Source: Streptomyces chromofuscus (GTDB lineage Bacteria > Actinomycetota > Actinomycetes > Streptomycetales > Streptomycetaceae). From it: DNA of 64,000 nt. Numbering within the stretch: the stretch's first letter is position 1; every line of letters starts with the position of its first letter. Shown piece after piece: positions 26,457 to 35,692 of this stretch. The DNA lies in the NCBI RefSeq assembly GCF_015160875.1, contig NZ_CP063374.1:3971501-4035500 (forward strand). The letters run 5' to 3'. The notes below the pieces were generated by a model, which worked only from the letters and a program-made list of their open reading frames with translations, was not told where the DNA came from and ran no database searches. The translations under genes and the position numbers were made by a program.

Positions 26457-27361
26457 AGGCCCACCTTCTTGTAGCGGCGCATCAGCAGGCCGTAGCTCGC
26501 GGCGACGAGGCCCAGCGCGACGACGACGTAGACGACGCCCTCGCCCTTCGTGGGGCCGATCCCGCCGGGGAACGCGGACTGCGCCCCCAGGAAGGCGGAC
26601 TGCACTCCGTCGATGAGGGTGATGGGCGAGAACAGGCCGATCCACGCGATGGAGTCGGAGGTGCCCTGCGCGTCCGCGATGGCCTGGAGGGTGGACACCG
26701 CGCCGTAGGAGATGGTCAGCACCGCGATCACGGCGGCGATGCCGAAGCCGCGGCGCGGCGTGACCGACGCGATGACCAGGCCGATGCCGGCGAAGAGCAG
26801 TGAGAGCAGTGTCACGGAGACCAGTCCCTGCGCGAATCCCTTGGTCTGGTCGGCGAAGTCGAGCTTGGCCAGCAGTGCGCCCGCGTAGAGGACGAGCAGG
26901 GGCGCGGCGGTGAGGATGAACAGCGCCGAGGCCAGCGCCGCGTACTTGGCACGGACGTAGTCCGCGGTCTCGATGGGCCGCGAGAAGTACAGCGGCACCG
27001 TCTTGAAGCGCAGGTCGCGAGAGACCGACTGGGGTGCCTGCGAGGCGACGTACAGGCTGATCACGGCCTGCATGATGATCGCGTAGCGCGTGTAGTCGAC
27101 GGGCAGGTCGTTCGCCTTGGTGGCGACCGCGACGGCGACCATGATGGCCGCGGGCACGCACATCACCACGAGCAGCAGCATCGGCAGCACCTTGGACTTC
27201 ACCGAGCGGCCGAGGCCGTAGGCACCGCGCAGGGACTGCGAGTAGAGGGACCGGCGGGCGTAGGCGCGGCCCAGGCGCGGGCCGTCGTACGTGCGGTAGC
27301 CGATGTTGTGGATGCGGGTCTGGTCACCCGGCGCCGTGGGTACGGGCTGCTCAACCGCCAT
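26453..27361 (-). CDS. ABC-2 type transporter permease
   Basis: A 302-residue protein. A cytoplasmic N-terminus (IHNIGYRTYDGPRLGR) is followed by roughly six helices, including MLLLVVMCVPAAIMVAVAVA and GVVYVVVALGLVAASYGLLM. The motif VSRDLRFKTVPLYFSRPI is typical of this ABC-2 subfamily. ATG 27361 overlaps the preceding ATPase gene by 11 bp. Confidence 0.9.
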   Translation of the reverse strand: MAVEQPVPTAPGDQTRIHNIGYRTYDGPRLGRAYARRSLYSQSLRGAYGLGRSVKSKVLPMLLLVVMCVPAAIMVAVAVATKANDLPVDYTRYAIIMQAVISLYVASQAPQSVSRDLRFKTVPLYFSRPIETADYVRAKYAALASALFILTAAPLLVLYAGALLAKLDFADQTKGFAQGLVSVTLLSLLFAGIGLVIASVTPRRGFGIAAVIAVLTISYGAVSTLQAIADAQGTSDSIAWIGLFSPITLIDGVQSAFLGAQSAFPGGIGPTKGEGVVYVVVALGLVAASYGLLMRRYKKVGL

Positions 27362-28382
27362 GGCGGACCGCCTCCTTCCGCTGCTCGTCGGGGCCGGTGC
27401 CGGTGCCGTTGGGGCCGGTTCCGGTGCTGTTGCTGCCGGCTTCGGTACCGGTCTCGGTCGTGAAGACCTCCGAGATGTGGTGTCGGCGCTGCTCCATGCG
27501 CACCAGGCCGAGGCCCAGGTCGGCGACCGTGTCCCGGACCAGGTCGTAGGTCTCCTCGCCCTGCGCGGTGAGCAGCAGGACGTGCCCGGCGCCGGGCAGT
27601 CCGCTGCCGGCGGCGACGGTCACCCCGCGCGCGTGGAGCGCGTCGCGCACCGCGCGGGTGCCGTCCGGGTGCTCGTCGGAGTCGGTCACCTCGATGGCGA
27701 GGGTCGTCGTGGTCTGCGTGAAGTCGGTGGTGGAGCTGGAGCGCAGGAGCTTGCCGCCGTCGACCACGACCACGTGGTCGCAGGTGCGCTCCAGCTCGCC
27801 CAGCAGGTGGGAGGTGACCAGCACGGAGATGCCGAAGTCGGTCCAGACGCGGCGGATCAGGCCGAGCATCTCGTCCCGGCCGACGGGGTCGAGGCCGTTG
27901 GTCGGCTCGTCCAGGAAGACCAGCTGCGGGTCGTGGACGAGGGCCTGTGCCAGCTTGACGCGCTGCTTCATGCCGGTGGAGTAGCCGCCGATGGGGCGGT
28001 AGCGCTCCTCGTACAGGCCGACGTGGCGCAGGGTGTCCGCGGTGCGCTCACGCGCGGCGGCGGGCGGGAGGCCGGACATGCGCGCCATGTGGACGACGAA
28101 CTCGGTGGCCGAGACGTCGGGCGGCAGACAGTCGTGCTCCGGCATGTACCCGACGCGCTCGCGGATGGCGGCGCCCTTGGTGGCGACATCGAGTCCGAGC
28201 ACTTCGGCGCGGCCCTCGGTGGCGGGGGACAGACCCAGCAGGATCTTGATCAGTGTGGACTTGCCGGCTCCATTGGCTCCGACGAGTCCGGTCACACCGG
28301 GCCCGACGTCCACGGAGAGCCGGTCAAGCGCGGTCACCCGGGGGAACCGCTTGCTCAGGCTTTCGGTCGCGATCACAGTCAC
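27351..28382 (-). CDS. ABC transporter ATP-binding protein, first gene of the four-gene exporter set
   Basis: A 343-residue ATPase with Walker A LVGANGAGKST, signature YSTGMKQRVKLA, Walker B LVFLDEPTNGLDP and H-loop LVTSHLLGE. Its C-terminus carries a Gly/Thr/Asn-rich low-complexity tail (SNSTGTGPNGTGTGP). GTG 28382 is the first start. The order ATPase-permease-ATPase-permease implies either two exporters or one heteromeric complex. Confidence 0.92.
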   Translation of the reverse strand: MTVIATESLSKRFPRVTALDRLSVDVGPGVTGLVGANGAGKSTLIKILLGLSPATEGRAEVLGLDVATKGAAIRERVGYMPEHDCLPPDVSATEFVVHMARMSGLPPAAARERTADTLRHVGLYEERYRPIGGYSTGMKQRVKLAQALVHDPQLVFLDEPTNGLDPVGRDEMLGLIRRVWTDFGISVLVTSHLLGELERTCDHVVVVDGGKLLRSSSTTDFTQTTTTLAIEVTDSDEHPDGTRAVRDALHARGVTVAAGSGLPGAGHVLLLTAQGEETYDLVRDTVADLGLGLVRMEQRRHHISEVFTTETGTEAGSNSTGTGPNGTGTGPDEQRKEAVRHGG

Positions 28383-28520
28383 GACTCAGACGGTAGTGAT
28401 CCGCGCCACGCCGGTCGTCAGACCGCAGAGCCGTATTCGAGTCACCCTCGAGTAGTACGGGACCCTGAGGGTCCCCCTGAGGTCGAACGGCGCGCCTCCC
28501 GTTCGTCCCCGTCCGCGCGG

Positions 28521-28545
28521 TTGTCCACAGGCCCGGTTGTCCACA
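28521..28545 (+). promoter_or_regulatory. pair of perfect DnaA boxes
   Basis: TTGTCCACA occurs at 28521-28529 and again at 28537-28545 in the same orientation, 16 bp start to start, in the gap between the divergent ABC operon and the M24 remnant. Both match the strongest Streptomyces DnaA-box sequence. Confidence 0.6.
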
Positions 28546-28639
28546 GGCCAGCACACGCCTGTTGACGCAGCCTCCAACAACTGTCACATTCACCGATGTC
28601 ACATGACGAGCACGTACCGCAACCGGTGGACGGGGTGCC

Positions 28640-29044
28640 ATGGCGACGGCAGTGACCAGTGAACGCTCGGTGCAGCTGCGCGGGTTCCGCACGGTGCAGC
28701 GCCTCGCCTGCGCGTGCGGGGAGGCCGTGGCAGCCCGGTTCAAGCCGGGTGTGACGGAGCGTGAGGCGGCGCGGATGCGGCGCCAGTGGCTGGGTGAGCG
28801 GGGCGTGGGGGACAGGTTCCATCTGCCGTTCGCCTGGTTCGGCGACCGCGCCGCGGACATCGGCTGCTCGGGCTCGCTCGGCGTCAACCCCGTGCGGAAC
28901 ATGCTGATGGCCGACCTGAGGGCACACCGTGGGCTGATCCTGCGCGAGGTGCGCGAGCGCCGATCGTCGCTGCGGCCGTTCGGGTGCGGCACGCAGTCCC
29001 TGAAGGGCCGTGGGGGACCGCGGCGCCCGGCGGAGGAGAGGTGA
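28640..29044 (+). pseudogene. M24-type metallopeptidase remnant with internal deletions
   Basis: An open frame of 134 residues from ATG 28640. The N-terminal part (KPGVTEREAARMRRQWLGER and FHLPFAWFGDRA) and the middle (LMADLRAHRGLILREVRERR) look like actinobacterial M24 (methionine/Xaa-Pro aminopeptidase-like) proteins, normally near 280 residues. Compared with my recollection of the family, about 30 residues are missing after WFGDRA, including the first metal Asp. A longer stretch is missing between RRSS and PFGCGTQSLKG, and the C-terminal Glu ligands are absent. It therefore cannot be an active peptidase. The reading frame survives, so a short product could still be made. It overlaps the leader of the next gene. 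Confidence 0.65.
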
Positions 29045-29046
29045 CC

Positions 29047-30798
29047 ATGTTGGCGGACGCGCGGGAGCGCCGGGTGCGCACGGGCGGGGTCGAGCTCTGC
29101 GTGGCCGAGCTGGGGGATCCGAAGCAGCCCACGGTCGTCCTCGTGCACGGCTACCCGGACAGCAAGGAGGTGTGGTCCGAGGTCGCGGTCCGCCTCGCCG
29201 AACACTTCCACGTCGTGCTGTACGACGTCCGGGGCCACGGCCGCTCGACGGCGCCGCGGCCGCTGCGCGGCGGGTTCACGCTGGAGAAACTGACGGACGA
29301 CTTCCTGGCCGTCGCGGACGCGGTGAGCCCGGACCGCCCGGTGCACCTGGTCGGGCACGACTGGGGTTCGGTGCAGTCCTGGGAGTTCGTCACCGTCCCT
29401 CGCACCGAGGGCCGGATCGCGTCGTTCACCTCGATGTCGGGACCGTCCCTGGACCACTTCGGCCACTGGATCAGGCGGCGGCTCAGGCGCCCCACCCCGC
29501 GCCGCATCGGCCAGCTCCTCGGCCAGGGCGCCAAGTCCTGGTACGTGTACCTGCTGCACACGCCCGCCCTGCCCGAACTGGTCTGGCGGGGCCCGCTCGG
29601 CGCCCACTGGCCGCGCATCCTGGAGCGCGTCGAGAAGATCCCGTCCGACACCTACCCGACCTCGTCGCTGCCCGCCGACGCGGCGCACGGGGCGTGGCTG
29701 TACCGGGACAACGTCCGGCGCCGGCTGCGCAGGCCACGCCCGGACGCGTACGCACACACGCCCGTGCAGCTCATCACACCCCTGGGCGACGCGTTCCTGT
29801 CCGAGCGGCTGTACGACGACCTGGAGCGATGGGCTCCGCAACTGACCCGGCGCACGCTGCCCGCCAGGCACTGGATCCCGCGCTCTCGTCCGGACCAGCT
29901 GGCCGCCTGGATCGAGGAGTTCGTGCTCGCCAACGAGGAAGGCAGGCCGGTGATCGAGGCGCCCGGCCGGTACGCGGACCGTTTCGGCGGACAGCTCGTG
30001 CTCGTCACGGGGGCGGGCAGCGGCATCGGAAGGGCCACGGCGTTCGCGTTCGCGGAGGCCGGCGCGCGGGTGATCGCCGTCGACCGGGACGCGGAGGGTG
30101 CGTCCCGGACCGCGGAGACGGCCCGCCTGATGGGCGCTCCCGTGGCCTGGGCCGAGGCGGTCGACGTCTCCGACGAACAGGCCATGGTGAAACTCGCGGA
30201 AAGAGTCGCGGCCGAGTACGGCGTCGTGGACGTGCTGGTGAACAACGCCGGGATCGGTCTGTCCGGTTCGTTCCTGGACACCACCCCCGAGGACTGGCGC
30301 AAGGTCCTCGACGTCAACCTGTGGGGCGTCATCCACGGCTGCCGGCTGTTCGGCCGGCAGATGGCCGAACGCGGGCAGGGCGGCCACATCGTCAACACCG
30401 CCTCGGCGGCCGCGTTCCAGCCCTCACGGGCGCTGCCCGCCTACAGCACCTCCAAGGCCGCCGTGCTGATGCTGAGCGAGTGCCTGCGCGCGGAGCTCGC
30501 CGGACAGGGCATCGGCGTCACGGCCGTGTGCCCCGGGATCGTCAACACGAACATCACGGCGACGGCACGGTTCGCGGGCGTGGACGCGGCGGAGGAGCAG
30601 CGGCGCCGGCAGCGGACCGCACGCCTGTACGGGCTGCGGAACTATCCGCCGGAGAAGGTCGCCGACGCCATCCTGCGAGCGGTCGTGCGCAACGAAGCGG
30701 TGGCGCCGGTGACCCCCGAGGCCCGCGGCGCCTATCTGTTGTCGCGGTTCCTGCCGGGCGCGCTGCGCAGGCTCGCCCGGGTGGAACCGCGGTTGTGA
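29047..30798 (+). CDS. alpha/beta-hydrolase fused to short-chain dehydrogenase/reductase
   Basis: A 583-residue two-domain protein. Residues 1-300 are an alpha/beta-hydrolase with HGYPDSKEVW and the nucleophile elbow VGHDWGS, where Asp is the nucleophile as in epoxide hydrolases and dehalogenases. Residues about 315-580 are an SDR with cofactor motif VTGAGSGIG, NNAG and the catalytic Ser-Tyr-Lys (TASAAAF..YSTSKA). The pairing suggests sequential hydrolysis and oxidoreduction of one substrate, which is not identifiable. ATG 29047 has GGAGGAG 8 bp upstream. A MerR regulator follows after 13 bp. Confidence 0.9.
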   Translation: MLADARERRVRTGGVELCVAELGDPKQPTVVLVHGYPDSKEVWSEVAVRLAEHFHVVLYDVRGHGRSTAPRPLRGGFTLEKLTDDFLAVADAVSPDRPVHLVGHDWGSVQSWEFVTVPRTEGRIASFTSMSGPSLDHFGHWIRRRLRRPTPRRIGQLLGQGAKSWYVYLLHTPALPELVWRGPLGAHWPRILERVEKIPSDTYPTSSLPADAAHGAWLYRDNVRRRLRRPRPDAYAHTPVQLITPLGDAFLSERLYDDLERWAPQLTRRTLPARHWIPRSRPDQLAAWIEEFVLANEEGRPVIEAPGRYADRFGGQLVLVTGAGSGIGRATAFAFAEAGARVIAVDRDAEGASRTAETARLMGAPVAWAEAVDVSDEQAMVKLAERVAAEYGVVDVLVNNAGIGLSGSFLDTTPEDWRKVLDVNLWGVIHGCRLFGRQMAERGQGGHIVNTASAAAFQPSRALPAYSTSKAAVLMLSECLRAELAGQGIGVTAVCPGIVNTNITATARFAGVDAAEEQRRRQRTARLYGLRNYPPEKVADAILRAVVRNEAVAPVTPEARGAYLLSRFLPGALRRLARVEPRL

Positions 30799-30811
30799 GC
30801 GGGGCACGGTC

Positions 30812-31756
30812 ATGAGCGGGCCGACCTATCGCATCGAGGACCTGGCGCACCTCACCGGCACGACCGTGCGCACCATCCGCGCGTACCAGGACCGCGGTGT
30901 CCTCCCCCGCCCCGAGCGCCGCGGCCGGGCCAACGCCTACACGGACGCGCACGTCCATCGCCTCCGGCAGATCGCCGACCTCCTGGAGCGGGGCTACACG
31001 CTGGCCTCGATCAAGGAGTTGCTGGAGGCACACGACACCGGCCGCGGCCTCGGCGGGGTGCTCGGCCTGGTGGCCGAGGTGGACGGACCGTGGACCGACG
31101 AGCAGCCCTCCCGGATCACCCGCGCCGAACTGACCGAACGCTTCGGCGGCACTCCCGACGACACGGCGATCGCCCAGGCCGTCGCTCTCGGCGTCCTGGA
31201 GCCGGTGCCGGGCGACGATGACCTGTTCGTCGTGCCGAGTCCCCAGGAGCTGGCCGTGGCGGTGGAGCTGCACGCGGCGGGGGTGCCGCTGTCCGCGATC
31301 GCCGACCATCTGCGGGAGCTGAGGACTCAGGTCGAGCACATCGCCGTCCGCTTCCTGGAGTTCACCACCGAGCACGTCTTCGCCCGCTACCTGGACGGAC
31401 CGCGCCGCCCGACGGACGCGGACGCGGCGGAGGCGGCCTCGCTCGTACGACGACTGCGTCCCCTCGCGCGTCAGACGGTGGACGCGGAACTCGCCCGCGC
31501 GATGCGTGTGTCGGCATCCCGGCAACTGCGCCGGCACCTCGGCGGGAGCGGAGCGGGCCTGGCGGAGGAGGAGACGCGGCTGGTGCGCATACCGGCGGAC
31601 ACCCTGCGGGCCGTGGAGGAGCTGGTCGGCGCCGAGGAGGCGGGTACGTTCGTCGCGCTCGCCGCCGAACGGGAGGTGCGAGCGCGTGCGTTGGATCGCC
31701 TCGCTTCGCATGGGGCGGACCGTCCGAACGACCACCAATCGGGCCAAGGCGGGTGA
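30812..31756 (+). CDS. MerR-family transcriptional regulator
   Basis: A 314-residue protein. The N-terminal MerR helix-turn-helix is visible: YRIEDLAHLTGTTVRTIRAY..GVLPRPERRGR, then ANAYTDAHVHRLRQIADLLERGYTLASIKELL. The long C-terminal part lacks a Cys-rich metal site, so it is more like the drug or effector-sensing MerR group. The last third (RIPADTLRAVEELVG) is predicted helical. It is probably co-transcribed with the hydrolase-SDR gene and may control it. Confidence 0.88.
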   Translation: MSGPTYRIEDLAHLTGTTVRTIRAYQDRGVLPRPERRGRANAYTDAHVHRLRQIADLLERGYTLASIKELLEAHDTGRGLGGVLGLVAEVDGPWTDEQPSRITRAELTERFGGTPDDTAIAQAVALGVLEPVPGDDDLFVVPSPQELAVAVELHAAGVPLSAIADHLRELRTQVEHIAVRFLEFTTEHVFARYLDGPRRPTDADAAEAASLVRRLRPLARQTVDAELARAMRVSASRQLRRHLGGSGAGLAEEETRLVRIPADTLRAVEELVGAEEAGTFVALAAEREVRARALDRLASHGADRPNDHQSGQGG

Positions 31757-31760
31757 GTAG

Positions 31761-31794
31761 TTGTCCACAGTTCCACCCGTACGCCTGTGGATAA
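31761..31794. promoter_or_regulatory. inverted pair of DnaA boxes
   Basis: A perfect TTGTCCACA (31761-31769) faces an inverted TTATCCACA (31786-31794) immediately after the MerR stop, upstream of kptA. A weaker inverted match follows near 31806. Confidence 0.5.
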
Positions 31795-31870
31795 CTGCCG
31801 TTGGTTGTGGATCAAACCTGTGACGCAAAATCAAGTGCGTGATCCAGGTCTCTCCCGGCACGCTGAGGAC

Positions 31871-32419
31871 ATGGACGAAAGACGCACCGTGAAGGTGTCG
31901 AAGTACCTCTCGAAGCATCTGCGACACCAACCCGAGCGCATCGGACTCACGCTCGACGAGGGCGGCTGGGTCGAGATCGACACGCTGGTGGCGGCGGCGG
32001 CCGCGCACGGGTTCCATTTCACCCGCGAGGAACTGGACCACGTGGTTGCCACGAACGACAAGAGGCGCTTCGCGATCGAGGGCACCCGGATCCGCGCCAG
32101 TCAGGGCCACAGCATCACGGTCGACCTGGGACTGCCCCCGGCGACCCCGCCGCCGTACCTCTACCACGGCACCGTGGCCGGCGCCCTGGACGCGATCCGC
32201 GCCGAAGGGCTCAGGCCCATGAACCGCCACGACGTGCACCTCTCGGCGGACCTGGAGACCGCCACCCGGGTCGGCGCCCGCCGGGGCCGCCCCGTGGTGC
32301 TGACGATCGACGCGGGTGCGATGCACCGCGACGGCCATGTGTTCCAGGTCAGCGCGAACGGGGTGTGGCTGACGCGAGCCGTACCGCCGCAGTACGTGCG
32401 CTTCGCCGAGCGGCACTGA
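31871..32419 (+). CDS. kptA: RNA 2'-phosphotransferase (KptA/Tpt1)
   Basis: A 182-residue enzyme. Family motifs are present: KYLSKHLRHQPERIGL (N-terminal Arg/His), YHGT, and NRHDVHLSADLETATRVGARRGRPVVL. KptA transfers an internal RNA 2'-phosphate to NAD, releasing ADP-ribose 1'',2''-cyclic phosphate; in bacteria its natural substrate is unclear. ATG 31871 has GAGG 5 bp upstream; the frame is open further up but without conserved sequence. Confidence 0.93.
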   Translation: MDERRTVKVSKYLSKHLRHQPERIGLTLDEGGWVEIDTLVAAAAAHGFHFTREELDHVVATNDKRRFAIEGTRIRASQGHSITVDLGLPPATPPPYLYHGTVAGALDAIRAEGLRPMNRHDVHLSADLETATRVGARRGRPVVLTIDAGAMHRDGHVFQVSANGVWLTRAVPPQYVRFAERH

Positions 32420-32439
32420 CGTCGCCACGCACGGTCACC

Positions 32440-32453
32440 GTTTCACGTGAAAC
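32440..32453. promoter_or_regulatory. parS site (perfect)
   Basis: GTTTCACGTGAAAC, the Streptomyces ParB-binding palindrome, lies in the 60-bp gap between kptA and the LLM oxidoreductase gene. Confidence 0.85.
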
Positions 32454-32479
32454 GGCGGGTGCCGCTTACGCTCGGATGC

Positions 32480-33382
32480 ATGAGTCTGCGTCTGAGCACT
32501 GTGATCCTCCCGTACCGCCGCTGGCACGAGGGCGGCCGATCGGCCTGGCAGCGCGCCGAGCAGCTCGGCTTCCACACCGCGTACACCTACGACCACCTGT
32601 CCTGGCGCAGCTTCCGCGACGGCCCCTGGTTCGGTGCCGTACCGACGCTGACCGCCGCGGCGGCCGTCACCGACCGGATGCGACTGGGCACCCTGGTCAC
32701 CTCGCCGAACTTCCGGCACCCGGTGACGCTCGCGAAGGAACTGATCTCCCTCGACGACATCTCCGGCGGCCGGATCACGCTGGGCATCGGTGCGGGCGGC
32801 ACCGGCTTCGACGCCACCGCGCTGGGGCAGGAGGCCTGGACCCCGAGGGAGCGTGCGGACCGGTTCGCCGAGTTCGTGCCGCTGCTGGACCGGCTGCTCA
32901 CCGAGGACACGGTGTCGTACCAGGGCGACTACTACGCGGCGCACGAGGCACGCAACATCCCCGGCTGTGTGCAGCGCCCCCGGCTGCCGTTCGCGGTGGC
33001 CGCCACCGGTCCGCGCGGACTGACGCTCGCCGCGCGCCACGGGCAGGCATGGGTCACCACCGGCGATCCCAAGCTGTACGAGGACGGCACCCCCGCACAG
33101 TCGGTTCAGGCCATTCGCCGGCAGACCGAGCGGCTCGCGGACGCCTGCGCCGCGAGCGGCCGAGACTTCGCCCGCCTGGACAAGATTCTGCTCACCGGGT
33201 TCACCCCGGACCGCGGCCGGCCCCTGGAGTCCCTCGACGCGTTCGTGGACTTCGCGGGGCGGCACCAGGAACTGGGCTTCACGGAGATCGTGATCCACTG
33301 GCCCATCCCGGACTCGGACTTCGCCGCGCAGGAGAAGGTCTTCGAGCGGATCGCGATGGAGGCAGCGGCACAGCTGGTGTGA
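32480..33382 (+). CDS. LLM-class (probably F420-dependent) oxidoreductase
   Basis: A 300-residue luciferase-like TIM barrel. The pattern [58 protein letters not shown] and [18 protein letters not shown] is typical of actinobacterial F420-dependent LLM proteins. The cofactor is inferred from the family, and the substrate is unknown. ATG 32480 ([12 protein letters not shown]) is chosen over an upstream in-frame start that would place parS in the coding region. Confidence 0.88.
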   Translation: MSLRLSTVILPYRRWHEGGRSAWQRAEQLGFHTAYTYDHLSWRSFRDGPWFGAVPTLTAAAAVTDRMRLGTLVTSPNFRHPVTLAKELISLDDISGGRITLGIGAGGTGFDATALGQEAWTPRERADRFAEFVPLLDRLLTEDTVSYQGDYYAAHEARNIPGCVQRPRLPFAVAATGPRGLTLAARHGQAWVTTGDPKLYEDGTPAQSVQAIRRQTERLADACAASGRDFARLDKILLTGFTPDRGRPLESLDAFVDFAGRHQELGFTEIVIHWPIPDSDFAAQEKVFERIAMEAAAQLV

Positions 33383-33576
33383 GCCGGCTCCTCCGAAGCG
33401 AGCCTGCGAAACGCCGGCGCACCGGTGTGGGCGGCGGCATCCACTCACATGTGCGGACTTCCGCACGCCCGTGCAGGCATATGCGCGAGAATGGCCGGGT
33501 GAATCCAGCGACGAGACAGCCAGAGACCCCGGCCTCCCCACAGCGCTCGACCTCGCTCGAGCAGGGAGGTACCCCC

Positions 33577-34407
33577 ATGGTTCCGCCTCGGCTGATCGCC
33601 ACCGATCTCGACGGCACGTTGCTGCGCGACGACAAGTCGCTGTCCCCGCGGACGATCGCCGCCCTCGCGGCCGCCGAGGAGGCGGGCATCGAGGTCTTCT
33701 TCGTCACCGGCCGCCCGGCCCGCTGGATGGACGTCGTCAGCGACCACGTCCACGGTCACGGCCTCGCGATCTGCGGCAACGGTGCCGCCGTGGTCGACCT
33801 GCACGGCGGCCCCGGCACCCACCGGTTCGTGAAGGTCCGGGAGCTGGCACGGGAGAACGCGCTGGACGCCGTACGGCTGCTGCGGGACGCGGCGCCCGGC
33901 ACGGTGTACGCGATCGAGCAGACGTACGGCTTCTACCAGGAGCCGGACTACCCGAAGCTGCACATGGAGATCCCGGACACGCTCGCGCCGGCCGAGCGTC
34001 TGCTGGCACCGGACGCGCCCGGGGCGGGCGAACCCGTACTCAAGATCCTCGCCTACCACCCCGAGATCGACCCGGACGCCTTCCTCACCCTGGCCCGACT
34101 CGCCATCGGCGAGCGCGCCAACGTCACCCGGTCCAGCCCCAGCGCCCTGCTGGAGATCAGCGGCCCCGGCGTCTCCAAGGCCAGCACGCTCGCCCTGTGC
34201 TGCGCCGAGCGCGGCATCTCCCACGAGGAGGTCGTCGCCTTCGGCGACATGCCCAACGACGTGGAGATGCTCACCTGGGCCGGCCAGTCGTACGCCATGG
34301 GCAACGCCCACCCGGAGGTGATCGCCGCGGCGTCCGGCCGGACGATCGCCAACAACGACGACGGGGTGGCAGTCGTGATCGAGCGGATGCTGGCGGAGCG
34401 CCTCTGA
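33577..34407 (+). CDS. HAD-superfamily Cof-type phosphatase
   Basis: A 276-residue protein. Motif I is [10 protein letters not shown], motif II is [11 protein letters not shown], motif III lies in VSKAST and motif IV is [13 protein letters not shown], with a C2 cap. It is similar in layout to the HAD gene after serS (23215-24033). ATG 33577 has GGGAGG 7 bp upstream; an earlier in-frame GTG would add a non-conserved leader. The substrate is unknown. Confidence 0.9.
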   Translation: MVPPRLIATDLDGTLLRDDKSLSPRTIAALAAAEEAGIEVFFVTGRPARWMDVVSDHVHGHGLAICGNGAAVVDLHGGPGTHRFVKVRELARENALDAVRLLRDAAPGTVYAIEQTYGFYQEPDYPKLHMEIPDTLAPAERLLAPDAPGAGEPVLKILAYHPEIDPDAFLTLARLAIGERANVTRSSPSALLEISGPGVSKASTLALCCAERGISHEEVVAFGDMPNDVEMLTWAGQSYAMGNAHPEVIAAASGRTIANNDDGVAVVIERMLAERL

Positions 34408-34465
34408 CGGTCCACGGGGAGTGCAGGTCCGCCCGCGTGTCGTCATCCGTACTCGGCGGTCGGGA

Positions 34466-34495
34466 ACAGCCCGCACGTCGCCGCGGCCGGGCTGT
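34466..34495. terminator. bidirectional terminator hairpin
   Basis: ACAGCCCG (34466-34473) pairs with CGGGCTGT (34488-34495) in the gap between the convergent HAD and M23 genes. Confidence 0.6.
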
Positions 34496-34500
34496 CGGCG

Positions 34501-35559
34501 TCAGAGGCGCACTCCTCGTGCCGCCAGCCACGGCACCGGGTCCACGCCCGATCCCAGTTCCGGGGTGACCCGTACCTCGAAGTGCAGGTGCGGGCCGGTC
34601 GAGTTGCCGGTCGTGCCCGACTGACCGATCCACTGCCCCGGCACCAAGCGCTCCCCCTGGTCGACGGCGACCGAGGCGAGGTGCGCGTACTGCGTGTAGT
34701 AGCCGCCGGGGTGGGCGACCACGATCTGGATGCCGAAGGCGCCGCCGCAGGACACCCTCACGACCCGGCCGCCGCCGACCGACCGCACGGGCGTGCCGAT
34801 CGGCACCGCGAAGTCCTGCCCGGTGTGCCGGTTCGCCCACCTGGCCCCACCGCTGCCGAACGGCGCGGACAACTCGTACTCCCGCACCGGCGCGACCCAC
34901 GCGCGCCTGACCGACTTGTGCGGCTGGTCGAGCCGGACGGCGCCCCGGCAGGTGCCCGACGCGGTGGAGGAGTCGGCCTGCACCTGCAATCTCCGGCGGG
35001 CCTCCTCCAGCTTCGCCTCGATGTCCGCCTTCAGCGCCACGAGCTCGACGTTCCGCTGCTCCAGCGCCCGCCACCGCGCCGCGGCCTTCACCTCGTCGGC
35101 CGCGAGCCTGGCCTCCGCGCTCCGGCTTCGTCTGATCGCGTCGGTGACGGCGAGGTCCGCCCGCGACACCGCGTGCTGCCTGCGCAGCAGTTCCTCGGGG
35201 TGGTCCGTGAGGAGCATGCGCGCGGTGAGAGGGACGTCGCCGCCGCTGCGGTACTGGGCGCGAGCGATCCGGCCCAGGTCCTTGTGCAGGACGGCGAGCT
35301 GCTTGCGTTCACGGTCGAGGAGTTCGTCCAGCTGCCGGGCGCGCGTCCGCTCGGTCTCGGCCGCGCGCCGCCCCTCCTCGTACTGCCGCGTCGCCACGGC
35401 CGCCTCCTCGTACAGCCGCGCCACCTGGGCGCTGACCCCGAGCTCGGCGCCACCCCGGGCCGGGCTCCTCCCAGGTGTCTCGGCGGGGCGGGCCGCGAGC
35501 ACGGCGAGCGCGCACAGCAGCGCCGGAACGAGCCAACTGGGGCGACAGGATGACGACAT
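34501..35559 (-). CDS. secreted M23-family peptidase with coiled-coil domain
   Basis: A 352-residue protein. The N-terminal signal or anchor is WLVPALLCALAVLAARPAE. A long coiled coil (about 45-195, rich in Glu/Arg/Ala heptads) follows, then a LytM/M23 domain (about 245-350) with zinc ligands in NRHTGQDF and PHLHFEV. Coiled-coil M23 proteins are cell-wall endopeptidases or EnvC-like activators of amidases. Because the HxH and HxxxD ligands are intact, this one is probably catalytic. ATG 35559 is the preferred start; a longer frame begins at 35631. Confidence 0.87.
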   Translation of the reverse strand: MSSSCRPSWLVPALLCALAVLAARPAETPGRSPARGGAELGVSAQVARLYEEAAVATRQYEEGRRAAETERTRARQLDELLDRERKQLAVLHKDLGRIARAQYRSGGDVPLTARMLLTDHPEELLRRQHAVSRADLAVTDAIRRSRSAEARLAADEVKAAARWRALEQRNVELVALKADIEAKLEEARRRLQVQADSSTASGTCRGAVRLDQPHKSVRRAWVAPVREYELSAPFGSGGARWANRHTGQDFAVPIGTPVRSVGGGRVVRVSCGGAFGIQIVVAHPGGYYTQYAHLASVAVDQGERLVPGQWIGQSGTTGNSTGPHLHFEVRVTPELGSGVDPVPWLAARGVRL

Positions 35560-35692
35560 GTCAGCGATCCTGTCCCGCACGGACGTCGCCGGTCCTGTCG
35601 AAGTCGTACGCATGGGGTAACCGACGCGCACGGATGGAGCAGCGCTACGGCCGAACAGGGTGCACCTGCCGCCCGGGGTGACGAGCCGTCGG

